A stretch of 28,131 bases of DNA from a virus: the IMG/VR virus record IMGVR_UViG_3300042540_000633, positions 1-28,131 of that record; one strand, written 5' to 3'. Under the pieces are notes generated by a model, which saw only the letters and a list, made by a program, of their open reading frames with translations, had not been told where the DNA came from and ran no database searches. Both the position numbers and the translations under genes were made by a program. This document shows positions 21,913 through 27,867 of this stretch, piece by piece (positions within the stretch are counted from its first letter, which is position 1; each line of letters opens with the position of its first letter).

Positions 21913-23509
21913 GCCCAACAACAAATCGTGGCGCGCGCTTCTGCATTGAGGCCTCCACTACTGGCTTTGGTTTTTCGGCAAGACGAATTGGTGATTGTGC
22001 TTCTTGCTGCCACACCGCTTGCGCACCAGCCATAGCCATCACAAGGTCGTCGTGACAACCCTCATCCGCTTCTGGGCGCGGCTCCTTACCATTCCGATCC
22101 CTGAATACGAACGTCCGCAGCTCGTCAATCAATAGTTCACTCTTGATCCGACCCGGCTCGTCACGAATAGCGGCTTGCATCGCGGCGAGCATCATTGGTC
22201 GAGTCGCCGCAGTCGTGTTCCACCCTAGTGTCTGATCCATCCGCGCTTTCATATGGATCGGATTGCGTGGTCGCCAGATATGCGGATACCCCATCACGTT
22301 CTTCAGCTGGGTAAGTACCGCTGCTCCCGGCCCGTTACGCTCCACGGCCAGCATCGCATCGTTATACAAGCGCCCGAGGCGCGCCAAGTCGTCTGCGAAC
22401 TCGTCAACATCCGCGCGATACCGGATTTCAGCGACTTGCTCGCCATTATCAAGGCGCAAAACCTCCGCAACCGAGTAATCTGACCCCGCACCAGCACCAA
22501 TGCGGGATTCTCGACGCTCATACTCGTCAAAACTCACCGATCCAGCCACATCAGCAAAGATTAGGTAGCGAACACCGGCTTGTGGTGTCTCCCACATGCG
22601 CATTCCGCCCCGCGATTCCTCATAAAACTCAATCCGACCACCAGGAACCGGCATTCCACGCACAAAACCACGCTTCTTGTGTGGTATGGCGGCCAGATTG
22701 TCAAGAAAGTTAAAGAATTGGCGGCCTGTTGTCTCACAAAACTCGCCCAGAACACGAATCTTGTACGCCGCAGAGTCCTCACCCCACTGCTGCTTCGCAT
22801 CCTGCACCCATTCTTGCGTAATCAAAGCGCGCTGAGCCTCTTTGGACACGCGCTCATTGGTGAAACACGGCGCATCAAAGGCGCTCATGTGGACTGGGTA
22901 CCAGCCAGAGTCTTTCTGGAACGCTTTGTAGAACGTTCCGGCGGGTCGAGTCGGGTTCCCAATCAGCAAAACACGCGCCTCGTCGGCGGTAAGGAAACCT
23001 TCCGATGCTTCGTAGATAGCTTCGTCAATACCACTGGCTTCGTCTACGACAAGCATCATGCGGGGAGAGTGATGACCCTGAAAACGCTCCGGCTTGTCCG
23101 TCGAAAGCCCCATCGCGAACCAGTCCGAGCGCACTTCTAGCGAAGACTTGAATATCTTGCCAAAAGCATCCTTACCACCAGGAATCTTTGAGTGTCGCAC
23201 GGCGATCTCACGCCACAAGAGCTGCTCAACCTGACTCCACGTAGGCGCAGTGGTGATAACGCGGCACGGGCCTTCCGTCATAAAATCCAACACAGCCGTC
23301 GCCGCAGTTGCCGTCTTACCAACACCATGACAAGAGCGAACAGCGACACGCTTGTGCTTACGAAGCGCCTTTAGAATCTCGCGCTGCTTTGACCAGGGTT
23401 CGAAACCAAATAGATTCTTGGCTTTCCACACTGGGTCAGCCATTTTTGCGCGCAACTCTAATGCGGCACGATCCATCTCGTTACTCAATGCTGATCCACC
23501 GATCCACAC
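21905..23509 (-). CDS. terL: Terminase large subunit (534 aa)
   Basis: ATP-driven DNA packaging motor and nuclease. ATPase: Walker A SCHGVGKT (59-66), Walker B MMLVVDEASG (151-160), coupling motif GNPTRPAGTFY (about 184-194). RNase-H-like nuclease: Asp in LIFADVAGS (D320), GSDYSV (D344), Glu in AVERNGPG (E390), and the late acidic pair in CHDDLVMAMAGA (487-488). The length is normal. The start is uncertain: GTG 23509, a TTG at 23476+12 with GGTGG upstream, or ATG 23476; all keep the motifs, and the residue numbers above use GTG 23509. It follows terS by about 20 nt. Confidence 0.95.
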   Translation of the reverse strand: MWIGGSALSNEMDRAALELRAKMADPVWKAKNLFGFEPWSKQREILKALRKHKRVAVRSCHGVGKTATAATAVLDFMTEGPCRVITTAPTWSQVEQLLWREIAVRHSKIPGGKDAFGKIFKSSLEVRSDWFAMGLSTDKPERFQGHHSPRMMLVVDEASGIDEAIYEASEGFLTADEARVLLIGNPTRPAGTFYKAFQKDSGWYPVHMSAFDAPCFTNERVSKEAQRALITQEWVQDAKQQWGEDSAAYKIRVLGEFCETTGRQFFNFLDNLAAIPHKKRGFVRGMPVPGGRIEFYEESRGGMRMWETPQAGVRYLIFADVAGSVSFDEYERRESRIGAGAGSDYSVAEVLRLDNGEQVAEIRYRADVDEFADDLARLGRLYNDAMLAVERNGPGAAVLTQLKNVMGYPHIWRPRNPIHMKARMDQTLGWNTTAATRPMMLAAMQAAIRDEPGRIKSELLIDELRTFVFRDRNGKEPRPEADEGCHDDLVMAMAGAQAVWQQEAQSPIRLAEKPKPVVEASMQKRAPRFVVGRG

Positions 23510-23530
23510 ACTAGGGGATGGATCATTGGA

Positions 23531-24073
23531 TCACGCAGCATCATCAGGCTCAACCACGACTTCTTCCGCCTCAATCTCAAGCGCCTTCTGCGCATCCTCA
23601 ATAGGAATCTGCGCCAACTGCATCAACGAAAGAGTCTGCGGCCCAACCTCATGCTCCACCACCTCCTGCTTATGAAACCCAAAGCTACGTTCAAGCTGCC
23701 ACGCCGCAGGTTTCCAATCACCCTCCTCCACAGCCTCATTCATCACACGAAGATTCCGCTTCATATGCTTCTTCCGCGCCTCATAAAACCTATCCGAGAA
23801 CTCGATATACGAAGGTTTCTCACGCAAACGCCCACCACGAAGTGCTGTCACAAACGTATGCTCCGACACGCCCAGCACACGCGCAATCGCAGACTCGAAC
23901 GCGCCCAGGCTCGCCATCTCAATAGCCTCCTCCATCTGCTCCGCACTCAGCTCGCTAGGAGTCACACTATTCCTATAAGCACTAGTAAGAAAAGCAGAAT
24001 CATCAAGACCAAACTTCTCAATGCCAGTCTGCTTATCCTCACGCTGCATCTTCAAATCAGCACGCTTAGTCAC
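23531..24073 (-). CDS. terS: Terminase small subunit candidate (180 aa)
   Basis: Recognises the packaging site and feeds DNA to TerL. The basis is position immediately upstream of terL and architecture: a helix-turn-helix-like segment (EMASLGAFESAIARVLGVSEHTFVTAL, about 52-78, which ends in an ALRGGR turn), a basic helical middle (RFYEARKKHMKRNLRVM) suited to the oligomerisation core, and an acidic C-terminus (EAEEVVVEPDDAA) typical of TerL-binding tails. The start is GTG 24073 with GGAG six bases upstream, overlapping the stop of the 53-aa ORF (GTGA). TerS sequences vary widely, so the family is not named. Confidence 0.85.
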   Translation of the reverse strand: MTKRADLKMQREDKQTGIEKFGLDDSAFLTSAYRNSVTPSELSAEQMEEAIEMASLGAFESAIARVLGVSEHTFVTALRGGRLREKPSYIEFSDRFYEARKKHMKRNLRVMNEAVEEGDWKPAAWQLERSFGFHKQEVVEHEVGPQTLSLMQLAQIPIEDAQKALEIEAEEVVVEPDDAA

Positions 24074-24231
24074 GAACGCTCCAAACCATCAAGACTCACA
24101 TTGATACCCGTCAACACTCTAAACGACACCCAAGCATCATACTCGCACGCCGCATAAACCACCACCTTGCCAAGCTCACCACTAGCAAACCAGCAACGAA
24201 ACACCCACGTAGACCACGACTCGTACTCCAC
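24070..24231 (-). CDS. Small protein coupled to terS (53 aa)
   Basis: An open frame of 53 codons beginning GTG GAG TAC GAG and ending in a GTGA overlap with terS. The protein is aromatic-rich (EYESWSTWVFRCWF) with alternating hydrophobic residues (GKVVVYAACEYDAWVSF), suggesting a small beta-rich fold. TATCGT lies seven bases before the GTG, matching the spacing seen at other genes. An in-frame stop lies 11 codons upstream of the GTG, so the gene cannot extend far. The function is unknown. Confidence 0.5.
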   Translation of the reverse strand: MEYESWSTWVFRCWFASGELGKVVVYAACEYDAWVSFRVLTGINVSLDGLERS

Positions 24232-24238
24232 ACTTGCT

Positions 24239-24244
24239 ACGATA
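24239..24244 (-). promoter_or_regulatory. TATCGT, weak leaderless -10 candidate
   Basis: TATCGT, seven bases (AGCAAGT), then GTG 24231. If real it would start the terminase transcript. Confidence 0.3.
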
Positions 24245-24250
24245 ACACTC

Positions 24251-24414
24251 GATCCGCCTCAAAAGCGGAGACCTAGCCCGTCAGAGGGGCATCGGATCAG
24301 TGCGCCCTCCACCCTCAACAACGAACGCACTGATCGCAGGTGAGCAGCCAAACCTGCAAGCAACCCTGCGACACATAGTTGCCTTCCCCCAGTGAGGGGG
24401 GGGAAAGGGGGGGG
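24251..24414. promoter_or_regulatory. Structured non-coding region upstream of terminase genes
   Basis: Consecutive inverted repeats lie head to tail. These are GATCCG...CGGATC (24251-24256/24293-24298), GATCAGTGCG...CGCACTGATC (24295-24304/24326-24335, perfect 10 bp), GCAGGT...ACCTGC (24336-24341/24352-24357), GCAAC...GTTGC (24360-24364/24378-24382) and CCCCC against eight G (24386-24390/24396-24403). The last is followed by AAA and another eight G (24407-24414). The first two compete for the same bases. Position next to terS makes a pac/cos site, origin or late control RNA the main candidates. Confidence 0.5.
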
Positions 24415-24443
24415 AGCAAAAACCGCTTGCAATCACACCACCA

Positions 24444-24479
24444 GGTTTGCTGAATGATTGATCAACAAAGCAACAAACC
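24444..24479. promoter_or_regulatory. TTGATCAA-centred dyad, operator/origin candidate
   Basis: The 8-bp palindrome TTGATCAA (24458-24465) is flanked by GGTTTGCT (24444-24451) and AGCAACAAACC (24469-24479), which are imperfect complements. The surrounding 24415-24530 is A/C-rich on the plus strand, with no gene I can support. It could bind a dimeric regulator or initiator. Confidence 0.35.
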
Positions 24480-24532
24480 ACCCGTCACAACGCCATTAAG
24501 AAAACATACCCAAAAAACAACACGCCCTCCGT

Positions 24533-24721
24533 CTATTCAACATGTGCGCGCGAGCGGGGGGTTGGTTCCTGGGTGTGCTCGGAGCTCCGGCGGTGCTGGT
24601 GCCTGGCGGGTGCAGGGTTCGGGGTGTTGTCCCCACCACGCAACGCCACGCGCAAACCCGAATCCCCGCGAGAGGCGGAAGGGTTTCCCGGTTGCCGTGT
24701 GTTGCGGTTGCGTTTGGGCAT
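24533..24721 (-). CDS. Doubtful Arg/Pro-rich ORF (62 aa)
   Basis: Starts ATG right after the T-tail of the hairpin at 24757-24728 and encodes MPKRNRNTRQPGNPSASRG followed by an R/P/G/H-rich sequence ending HTQEPTPRSRAHVE. There is no SD, no TANNNT box and no family signal. Composition could equally be read-through of GC-rich non-coding DNA. It is listed because the 24232-24771 gap otherwise has no gene and a small basic protein cannot be excluded. Confidence 0.25.
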   Translation of the reverse strand: MPKRNRNTRQPGNPSASRGDSGLRVALRGGDNTPNPAPARHQHRRSSEHTQEPTPRSRAHVE

Positions 24722-24727
24722 AGAGAA

Positions 24728-24757
24728 GCCCCGTCGCCAGACGTTGCGCGACGGGGC
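24728..24757 (-). terminator. Intrinsic terminator after the 171-aa gene
   Basis: GCCCCGTCGC (24728-24737) pairs perfectly with GCGACGGGGC (24748-24757) over a 10-nt loop. On the minus strand it is followed by TTCTCT. It lies about 15 nt past the stop of the 171-aa gene. Confidence 0.75.
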
Positions 24758-24771
24758 TAGGTGGGTGCGGT

Positions 24772-25287
24772 CTAGCTGGTAGGGGTGAGCTGGTGCGCTG
24801 CGACTAGCTGCGCGTACTGATCCGCGATACGCGCGGCGAAGGCTTCCACGTGTTCATTGTCGCCGATGCAGATGGCGTAGGGGTCGTGGGGGAATTGCGG
24901 GGTGCCGTCCTCTGCGTTTGGGGTGGGGACGTGGAAGTATTCGTCACTGCCTGCGCTTAGCTCATCACGGAGAGCTACGCCGTTATGGTAAGTGCCTACG
25001 CCAACGAAATAGGCGTAGTCTCCGCCGTATGTGTGCGGATCGCCGGTTTCGGGGATATCGTCGCCAATGCCAATGGTGGCGCAATTGCCGCCAGACATAT
25101 ACAGGTCTGCGTTGATGCCGCGAGCTGCGATGCAGTCGCGGAGATGACGCATATCTATCAGCTGGGTGGGGACGCGTCCGGTGCCGGTGCAGGCGCTGCA
25201 CATGTAGCGGGTGCCGAATACGGTTACGTACGTGCCGTCTGAGCTGTAGCAGGCATCGCACCGTTCCCAGTTTTTGAAGCGGTTCAC
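24772..25287 (-). CDS. Zinc-ribbon early protein (171 aa)
   Basis: Unknown function. The N-terminal 35 residues hold two knuckles, CDAC (10-13) and CSACTGTGR (about 30-38), of the DnaJ-like zinc-ribbon type. The rest is Gly/Asp/Tyr-rich with an HTYGGDYAYFVGVGTYH stretch and ends in an amphipathic helix (HVEAFAARIADQYAQLV). It starts at GTG 25287, with GGAGG in the shared leader about 9 nt upstream. It is a single-gene transcription unit bounded by its own promoter and terminator. Such small zinc proteins are common in phage accessory regions and often bind nucleic acid or host proteins, which is inference. Confidence 0.7.
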   Translation of the reverse strand: MNRFKNWERCDACYSSDGTYVTVFGTRYMCSACTGTGRVPTQLIDMRHLRDCIAARGINADLYMSGGNCATIGIGDDIPETGDPHTYGGDYAYFVGVGTYHNGVALRDELSAGSDEYFHVPTPNAEDGTPQFPHDPYAICIGDNEHVEAFAARIADQYAQLVAAHQLTPTS

Positions 25288-25296
25288 TTAGAAAGA

Positions 25297-25350
25297 CCTC
25301 CGATAGTTGGACTACGTGCGTATTGTCGGCGATGCGGGTGAGCTTTGCAA
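25297..25350 (-). promoter_or_regulatory. Promoter and shared leader, unit 3
   Basis: TTGCAA (25345-25350), 17-nt spacer, GACAAT (25322-25327), then 12 nt to the leader CCAACTATCGGAGG (25297-25310) carrying the SD of the 171-aa gene. The -35 region and the leader recur at two other unit starts. Confidence 0.65.
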
Positions 25351-25416
25351 GTGGTGGCGCGTGGCGAGCTGCTAAGCCCTGGCGGGCGGTTCGGGCGCGT
25401 CGAGCGTGGCACGGTT

Positions 25417-25440
25417 CAGCAGCAGCGCAGCAGCAGCAGA
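25417..25440. repeat. CAG/GCAGC microsatellite, boundary 3
   Basis: CAGCAGCAGC followed by GCAGCAGCAGC and AGA. It uses the same 11-bp unit as the repeat at 26394. Here it lies between the terminator and the promoter. The whole 25288-25503 gap holds no gene. Confidence 0.8.
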
Positions 25441-25452
25441 CAACGCAAAAGA

Positions 25453-25477
25453 CACCCCGCTAGGCGTAGCCGGGGTG
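25453..25477 (-). terminator. Intrinsic terminator after the 32-aa gene
   Basis: CACCCCG (25453-25459) pairs with CGGGGTG (25471-25477). Inside, CTA pairs with TAG around a GGCG loop, leaving one bulged C. On the minus strand TCTTTTG follows. The architecture is the same as that of the terminator at 26353. Confidence 0.8.
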
Positions 25478-25503
25478 CCTCTATCGTGCGGTGTATGTTG
25501 CCG

Positions 25504-25602
25504 CTAGTCGCGTTTAGCGGGGAGGTACAGGAGGGCTAGGAGGGGAATCGCAGGCGCGACGATTAGCGCGGTCAGCTTCAGGGTGTCTATTAAGTCAGTC
25601 AT
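25504..25602 (-). CDS. Single-span membrane peptide (32 aa)
   Basis: MTDLIDTLK is followed by a hydrophobic stretch of about 18 residues (LTALIVAPAIPLLALLYL) and a positive tail PAKRD. One transmembrane helix with the basic end probably in the cytoplasm. A longer in-frame ORF exists upstream, but the ATG at 25602 overlaps the stop of the preceding gene (ATGA) and is preferred. It is the last gene of its unit, directly before a terminator. Holin or host-membrane modulator are possible; neither is shown. Confidence 0.6.
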   Translation of the reverse strand: MTDLIDTLKLTALIVAPAIPLLALLYLPAKRD

Positions 25603-25943
25603 GCCGTACCGTTCGGCGCGTCGTGGCTGATCCCTTCCACGTGACGATCGCAGGTCTCGTATGCCTGCTGCAAGCTGGGTAGGTAATCCTCGACCCACGT
25701 GCGCACCTCACGCTCTACATCACTAGCGTAGACCCATGACGCGCAGCGGACTACGTGCCGAGCGCGGAAGCCCTTAGCCGTTCGCACGATACGCACGTCG
25801 CCACTCTCAGAAAAGCGAACGCACGTTACAGCGTCGCCGTGATCCTCCCACCGCTGCAACGTGCCACGCCTGCTACCAGGCAGCGGGGTGAACCCTGCGA
25901 AGCGAATTAGCGCGTGATGCGCGCCGATGGTAGCGGCGGTCAT
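25599..25943 (-). CDS. Hypothetical early protein (114 aa)
   Basis: Not recognised. The N-terminal two thirds look like a small beta-rich fold (FAGFTPLPGSRRGTLQRWED, VTCVRFSESGDVRIVRTAKG), the rest a helix (REVRTWVEDYLPSLQQAYE) with CDRHVEG at the end. No CxxC pair is visible. It overlaps its neighbours by ATGA on both sides (25943 and 25602), so it is the middle gene of a three-gene coupled unit. Confidence 0.65.
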   Translation of the reverse strand: MTAATIGAHHALIRFAGFTPLPGSRRGTLQRWEDHGDAVTCVRFSESGDVRIVRTAKGFRARHVVRCASWVYASDVEREVRTWVEDYLPSLQQAYETCDRHVEGISHDAPNGTA

Positions 25944-26266
25944 GCCTGCACCTGCGCTTCACGATTGCGCCGCTCAACTGCGTACGGGTTCAGCGCGTCG
26001 CTGATAGCGTCGCGCGACTGATGCACTGCGTAGTAAAGCTCACGAATGCTAGTAAATCCTTTATCCGTGCCACTGCCGACGAATCCCGGCACGTCGTGGA
26101 TATGTCCCGCGTCAGTGTCTCGACATACATAGCGCAGCTGCCCGTATGGGCTAGCCATGCAAAGCCCCCGCACCTGCTCGGGCGTGCATACGCCAGTGTT
26201 TACTAGCAGCCCCGCGTAAGACGCTAGCACGCTAGCTACGCGCTGATGCGTAATACGTTCGGTCAT
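25940..26266 (-). CDS. Hypothetical early protein (108 aa)
   Basis: Not recognised. It begins MTERITHQRVASVLASYAGLL, has two isolated cysteines (GVCTPEQVRGLC) and a Gly/His-rich middle (YVCRDTDAGHIHDVPGF). It ends in a basic helix (NPYAVERRNREAQVQA). The longer in-frame ORF up to 26422 would translate the terminator hairpin and CAG repeat, so it is rejected; ATG 26266 follows GGAGGAATC in the shared leader. It is the first gene of the three-gene unit. Confidence 0.7.
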   Translation of the reverse strand: MTERITHQRVASVLASYAGLLVNTGVCTPEQVRGLCMASPYGQLRYVCRDTDAGHIHDVPGFVGSGTDKGFTSIRELYYAVHQSRDAISDALNPYAVERRNREAQVQA

Positions 26267-26270
26267 GATT

Positions 26271-26328
26271 CCTCCGATAGTTAGGGTACCGATAGGTGCA
26301 GTATGCGCGGAGCTGCGGCGGAATGCAA
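26271..26328 (-). promoter_or_regulatory. Promoter and shared leader, unit 2
   Basis: TTGCAT (26323-26328), 17-nt spacer, CATACT (26300-26305), then 14 nt to the 15-base leader CCTAACTATCGGAGG (26271-26285). It drives the three-gene unit 26266-25504. Confidence 0.7.
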
Positions 26329-26352
26329 GCGCGAACGCCTGCCAAATGCGAA

Positions 26353-26384
26353 CGGCACCCCGGCTATCGTAGCCCGGGGTGCCG
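26353..26384 (-). terminator. GC-rich terminator after the gp88-like gene
   Basis: CGGCACCCCG (26353-26362) pairs with CGGGGTGCCG (26375-26384). GCTA/TAGC extends the stem around a TCG loop with one bulged C. Only GTTCGC follows on the minus strand, so there is no T-run. Confidence 0.7.
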
Positions 26385-26393
26385 CCATGATTC

Positions 26394-26420
26394 GCAGCAG
26401 CAGCGCAGCAGCAGCGCAGC
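26394..26420. repeat. 11-bp tandem repeat, boundary 2
   Basis: Two exact copies of GCAGCAGCAGC (26394-26404, 26405-26415) plus GCAGC, ending two bases before the stop codon of the gp88-like gene. Confidence 0.85.
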
Positions 26421-26422
26421 AA

Positions 26423-27238
26423 CTAGGCAGGCTGTAGGAATCCTCGACTAGTGCCACGCTCACCCGCTAGCCTACCCTTCGCGCGCAGCCCAACGATTAC
26501 GCCGCGCGGATCAGTAAACCGCATCTCGTGCGCGTCACCGTCAATCACCGGAATGGTATCGCCCCACGGTGCGCGCCACGTTGCGGGTAGCGCGTCACCC
26601 TTCGCAGTGTCAAACACTACAGCCACGCGCGCACCAGCTTGCAGGAATCGGCGCGCAGCTACACCATCACCGCCGGGATACGAATACGTGATATCAATAC
26701 CCGCCTCTAGCGCGTCCGGCTTGGGACGCTTCGTGTATTCGTAAACCGTCGCATATTCCTGAATGACTGCGACTAGCTCGGGCGCTACACGGTGCCACGC
26801 TACGTCCGTCGTGCCATTCATTCGGACGGCTAGGCGCAACCCTTCCCGCTCGGCTTTGCGGCTAGCCGCTTTCACTTCGCGGATTAGCTGCGCTGCGAAT
26901 CCTTCCGGGTCAAGGATCATCAGCGCAGCGCGTCGAATCCTTGCCGCCTGCGTAGCGTTCCACCCGCTAGCGTCAAGATTGATACCGCCATAGCCCGAAG
27001 TGTTCAGACACCCGTAGCGGCACTCTGCCGTTGACCAGGCGCAAAGATTCGCGCCGCTGCTAGTTGCGGGTGCTGCGTACAGGATGACCGGCAGGTATCC
27101 GCGCTCACGATTCCCCTTGGCAAGCTTTGCCGATTCGTACGTGAGCAGGTACCCGTCACCCTTCACGGGGTAGTGTGCGTTCACCGCCGCAAGCGTGGCG
27201 CGTACGTTGCTGAGGGTATCGGCGCTAGCCCTAATCAC
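26423..27238 (-). CDS. gp88-like Cys-motif protein (271 aa)
   Basis: Resembles the 'gene product 88' family of actinophages by recall. An N-terminal YESAKLAKGNRERGYLPVIL leads to APATSSGANLC, and then C-x6-C-x3-C (C66, C73, C77) followed by LNTSGYGG. A helix-rich middle follows (ARIRRAALMILDPEGFAAQL), then AVRMNGTTDVAWHRVAPEL and a YEYTKRPKPD stretch. The family has no firm biochemical role; the three cysteines could hold a metal or Fe-S cluster. GTG 27238 overlaps the zinc-ribbon gene by 8 nt and gives the family-like N-terminus; the open frame continues to 27529 but only inside that gene. It is second in a two-gene unit. Confidence 0.7.
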   Translation of the reverse strand: MIRASADTLSNVRATLAAVNAHYPVKGDGYLLTYESAKLAKGNRERGYLPVILYAAPATSSGANLCAWSTAECRYGCLNTSGYGGINLDASGWNATQAARIRRAALMILDPEGFAAQLIREVKAASRKAEREGLRLAVRMNGTTDVAWHRVAPELVAVIQEYATVYEYTKRPKPDALEAGIDITYSYPGGDGVAARRFLQAGARVAVVFDTAKGDALPATWRAPWGDTIPVIDGDAHEMRFTDPRGVIVGLRAKGRLAGERGTSRGFLQPA

Positions 27239-27488
27239 GGAACAATCCCATAGCTGCGGCATCCTCGAGCATGCTGGCGATACCGTCAATATCATCGCCC
27301 AAGATATCGTGCATGGCAGTGGCGGCATCCGCCATGCCGCGCAACGGATAGCCGCGCTCCGCGTGCCATTCGCACGCATCGCACCCGAGGATGCGCGTGC
27401 CGTCAAGCTGTAGCCCGTATTCGTCAGGCTCATGCAGGCAATCAATGTCCCACGGTTCGCCGCACTTCGTGCAGTATGTGTCCGCCAT
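27231..27488 (-). CDS. Small zinc-ribbon protein (85 aa)
   Basis: Starts MADTYCTKCGEPWDIDCLHE and has a second knuckle GCDACEWHAERGYP (about 35-48), so CxxC...CxxC probably binds one zinc. The C-terminal half is acidic and helical (MHDILGDDIDGIASMLEDAA). ATG 27488 is preceded by GGAGGAAACA in the shared leader. It is first in a two-gene unit and overlaps the gp88-like gene by 8 nt. The function is unknown; a nucleic-acid or protein-binding role is the usual guess for such ribbons. Confidence 0.75.
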   Translation of the reverse strand: MADTYCTKCGEPWDIDCLHEPDEYGLQLDGTRILGCDACEWHAERGYPLRGMADAATAMHDILGDDIDGIASMLEDAAAMGLFRD

Positions 27489-27493
27489 TGTTT

Positions 27494-27549
27494 CCTCCGA
27501 TAGTTAGGATGGCACGACGCACGGTACACGTATGCAGTGCGGAACGCAA
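27494..27549 (-). promoter_or_regulatory. Promoter and shared leader, unit 1
   Basis: TTGCGT (27544-27549), 17-nt spacer, TACCGT (27521-27526), then the 15-base leader CCTAACTATCGGAGG (27494-27508), identical to that of unit 2. Confidence 0.65.
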
Positions 27550-27583
27550 GGGATCAGAGCTGCTGATTACGCGCCAATAGAAA

Positions 27584-27612
27584 GGGGGAACCGGCGCTAG
27601 TCCGGCTCCCCC
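27584..27612 (-). terminator. Intrinsic terminator after the 74-aa gene
   Basis: GGGGGAACCGG (27584-27594) pairs with CCGGCTCCCCC (27602-27612) with one mismatch. TTTCTATT follows on the minus strand. Confidence 0.75.
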
Positions 27613-27616
27613 AATA

Positions 27617-27637
27617 CAGCAGCAGCAGCAGCAGCAG
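27617..27637. repeat. (CAG)7 microsatellite, boundary 1
   Basis: Seven exact CAG units directly upstream (plus-strand sense) of CACAACTA, between the stop of the 74-aa gene and its terminator. Confidence 0.9.
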
Positions 27638-27642
27638 CACAA

Positions 27643-27867
27643 CTACCAGCAGTCAAGCGCCGCCGATTGCATTAGCCTAGACCCTGGCAGTAGCGAACGA
27701 CTAGCCTGCTCCCCTGCCACGAAGTATCCCCACTCGGGGTGCGCTATTGCGTAGTCGCGCAGGTTATTCGTCGTGACGCTAGTCCACTCTGGCAGGTGCC
27801 TAACGGCAACTAGCATTCGCGCAGAGTCTGGCACAAGTAGGCTCACGGTCAGATTGCGCCGACTCAC
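27643..27867 (-). CDS. Hypothetical early protein (74 aa)
   Basis: Not recognised. Beta-strand start (RRNLTVSLLVPDSARMLVAV), then LPEWTSVTTNNLRDYAIAHP and a hydrophobic core WGYFVAGEQ. GTG 27867 overlaps the stop of the upstream gene (GTGA). It is the last gene before the (CAG)7 repeat and terminator. Confidence 0.65.
   Translation of the reverse strand: MSRRNLTVSLLVPDSARMLVAVRHLPEWTSVTTNNLRDYAIAHPEWGYFVAGEQASRSLLPGSRLMQSAALDCW

Noticed and set aside
24251-24298. tRNA-like anticodon arm (5-bp stem, loop TTTTGAG, would be Gln)
   Set aside because: No D-arm, no T-arm with TTCGA, and no 7-bp acceptor stem in the flanks; better explained as part of the inverted-repeat cluster.
24281-24481. 66-aa minus-strand ORF through the structured region
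   Set aside because: It reads through poly-C as proline runs and through several inverted repeats; no SD or box at its GTG.
25603-25698. N-terminal extension of the 32-aa membrane peptide (64-aa frame)
   Set aside because: It overlaps the coding frame of the preceding gene. ATG 25602 in an ATGA overlap is the better start.
26267-26422. N-terminal extension of the 108-aa protein (160-aa frame)
   Set aside because: It would translate the CAG repeat, terminator and promoter; an ATG with a strong SD lies downstream at 26266.
25417-27637. CRISPR array
   Set aside because: The repeats are short CAG-type microsatellites at three gene boundaries, without regular spacers or direct repeats of CRISPR length.
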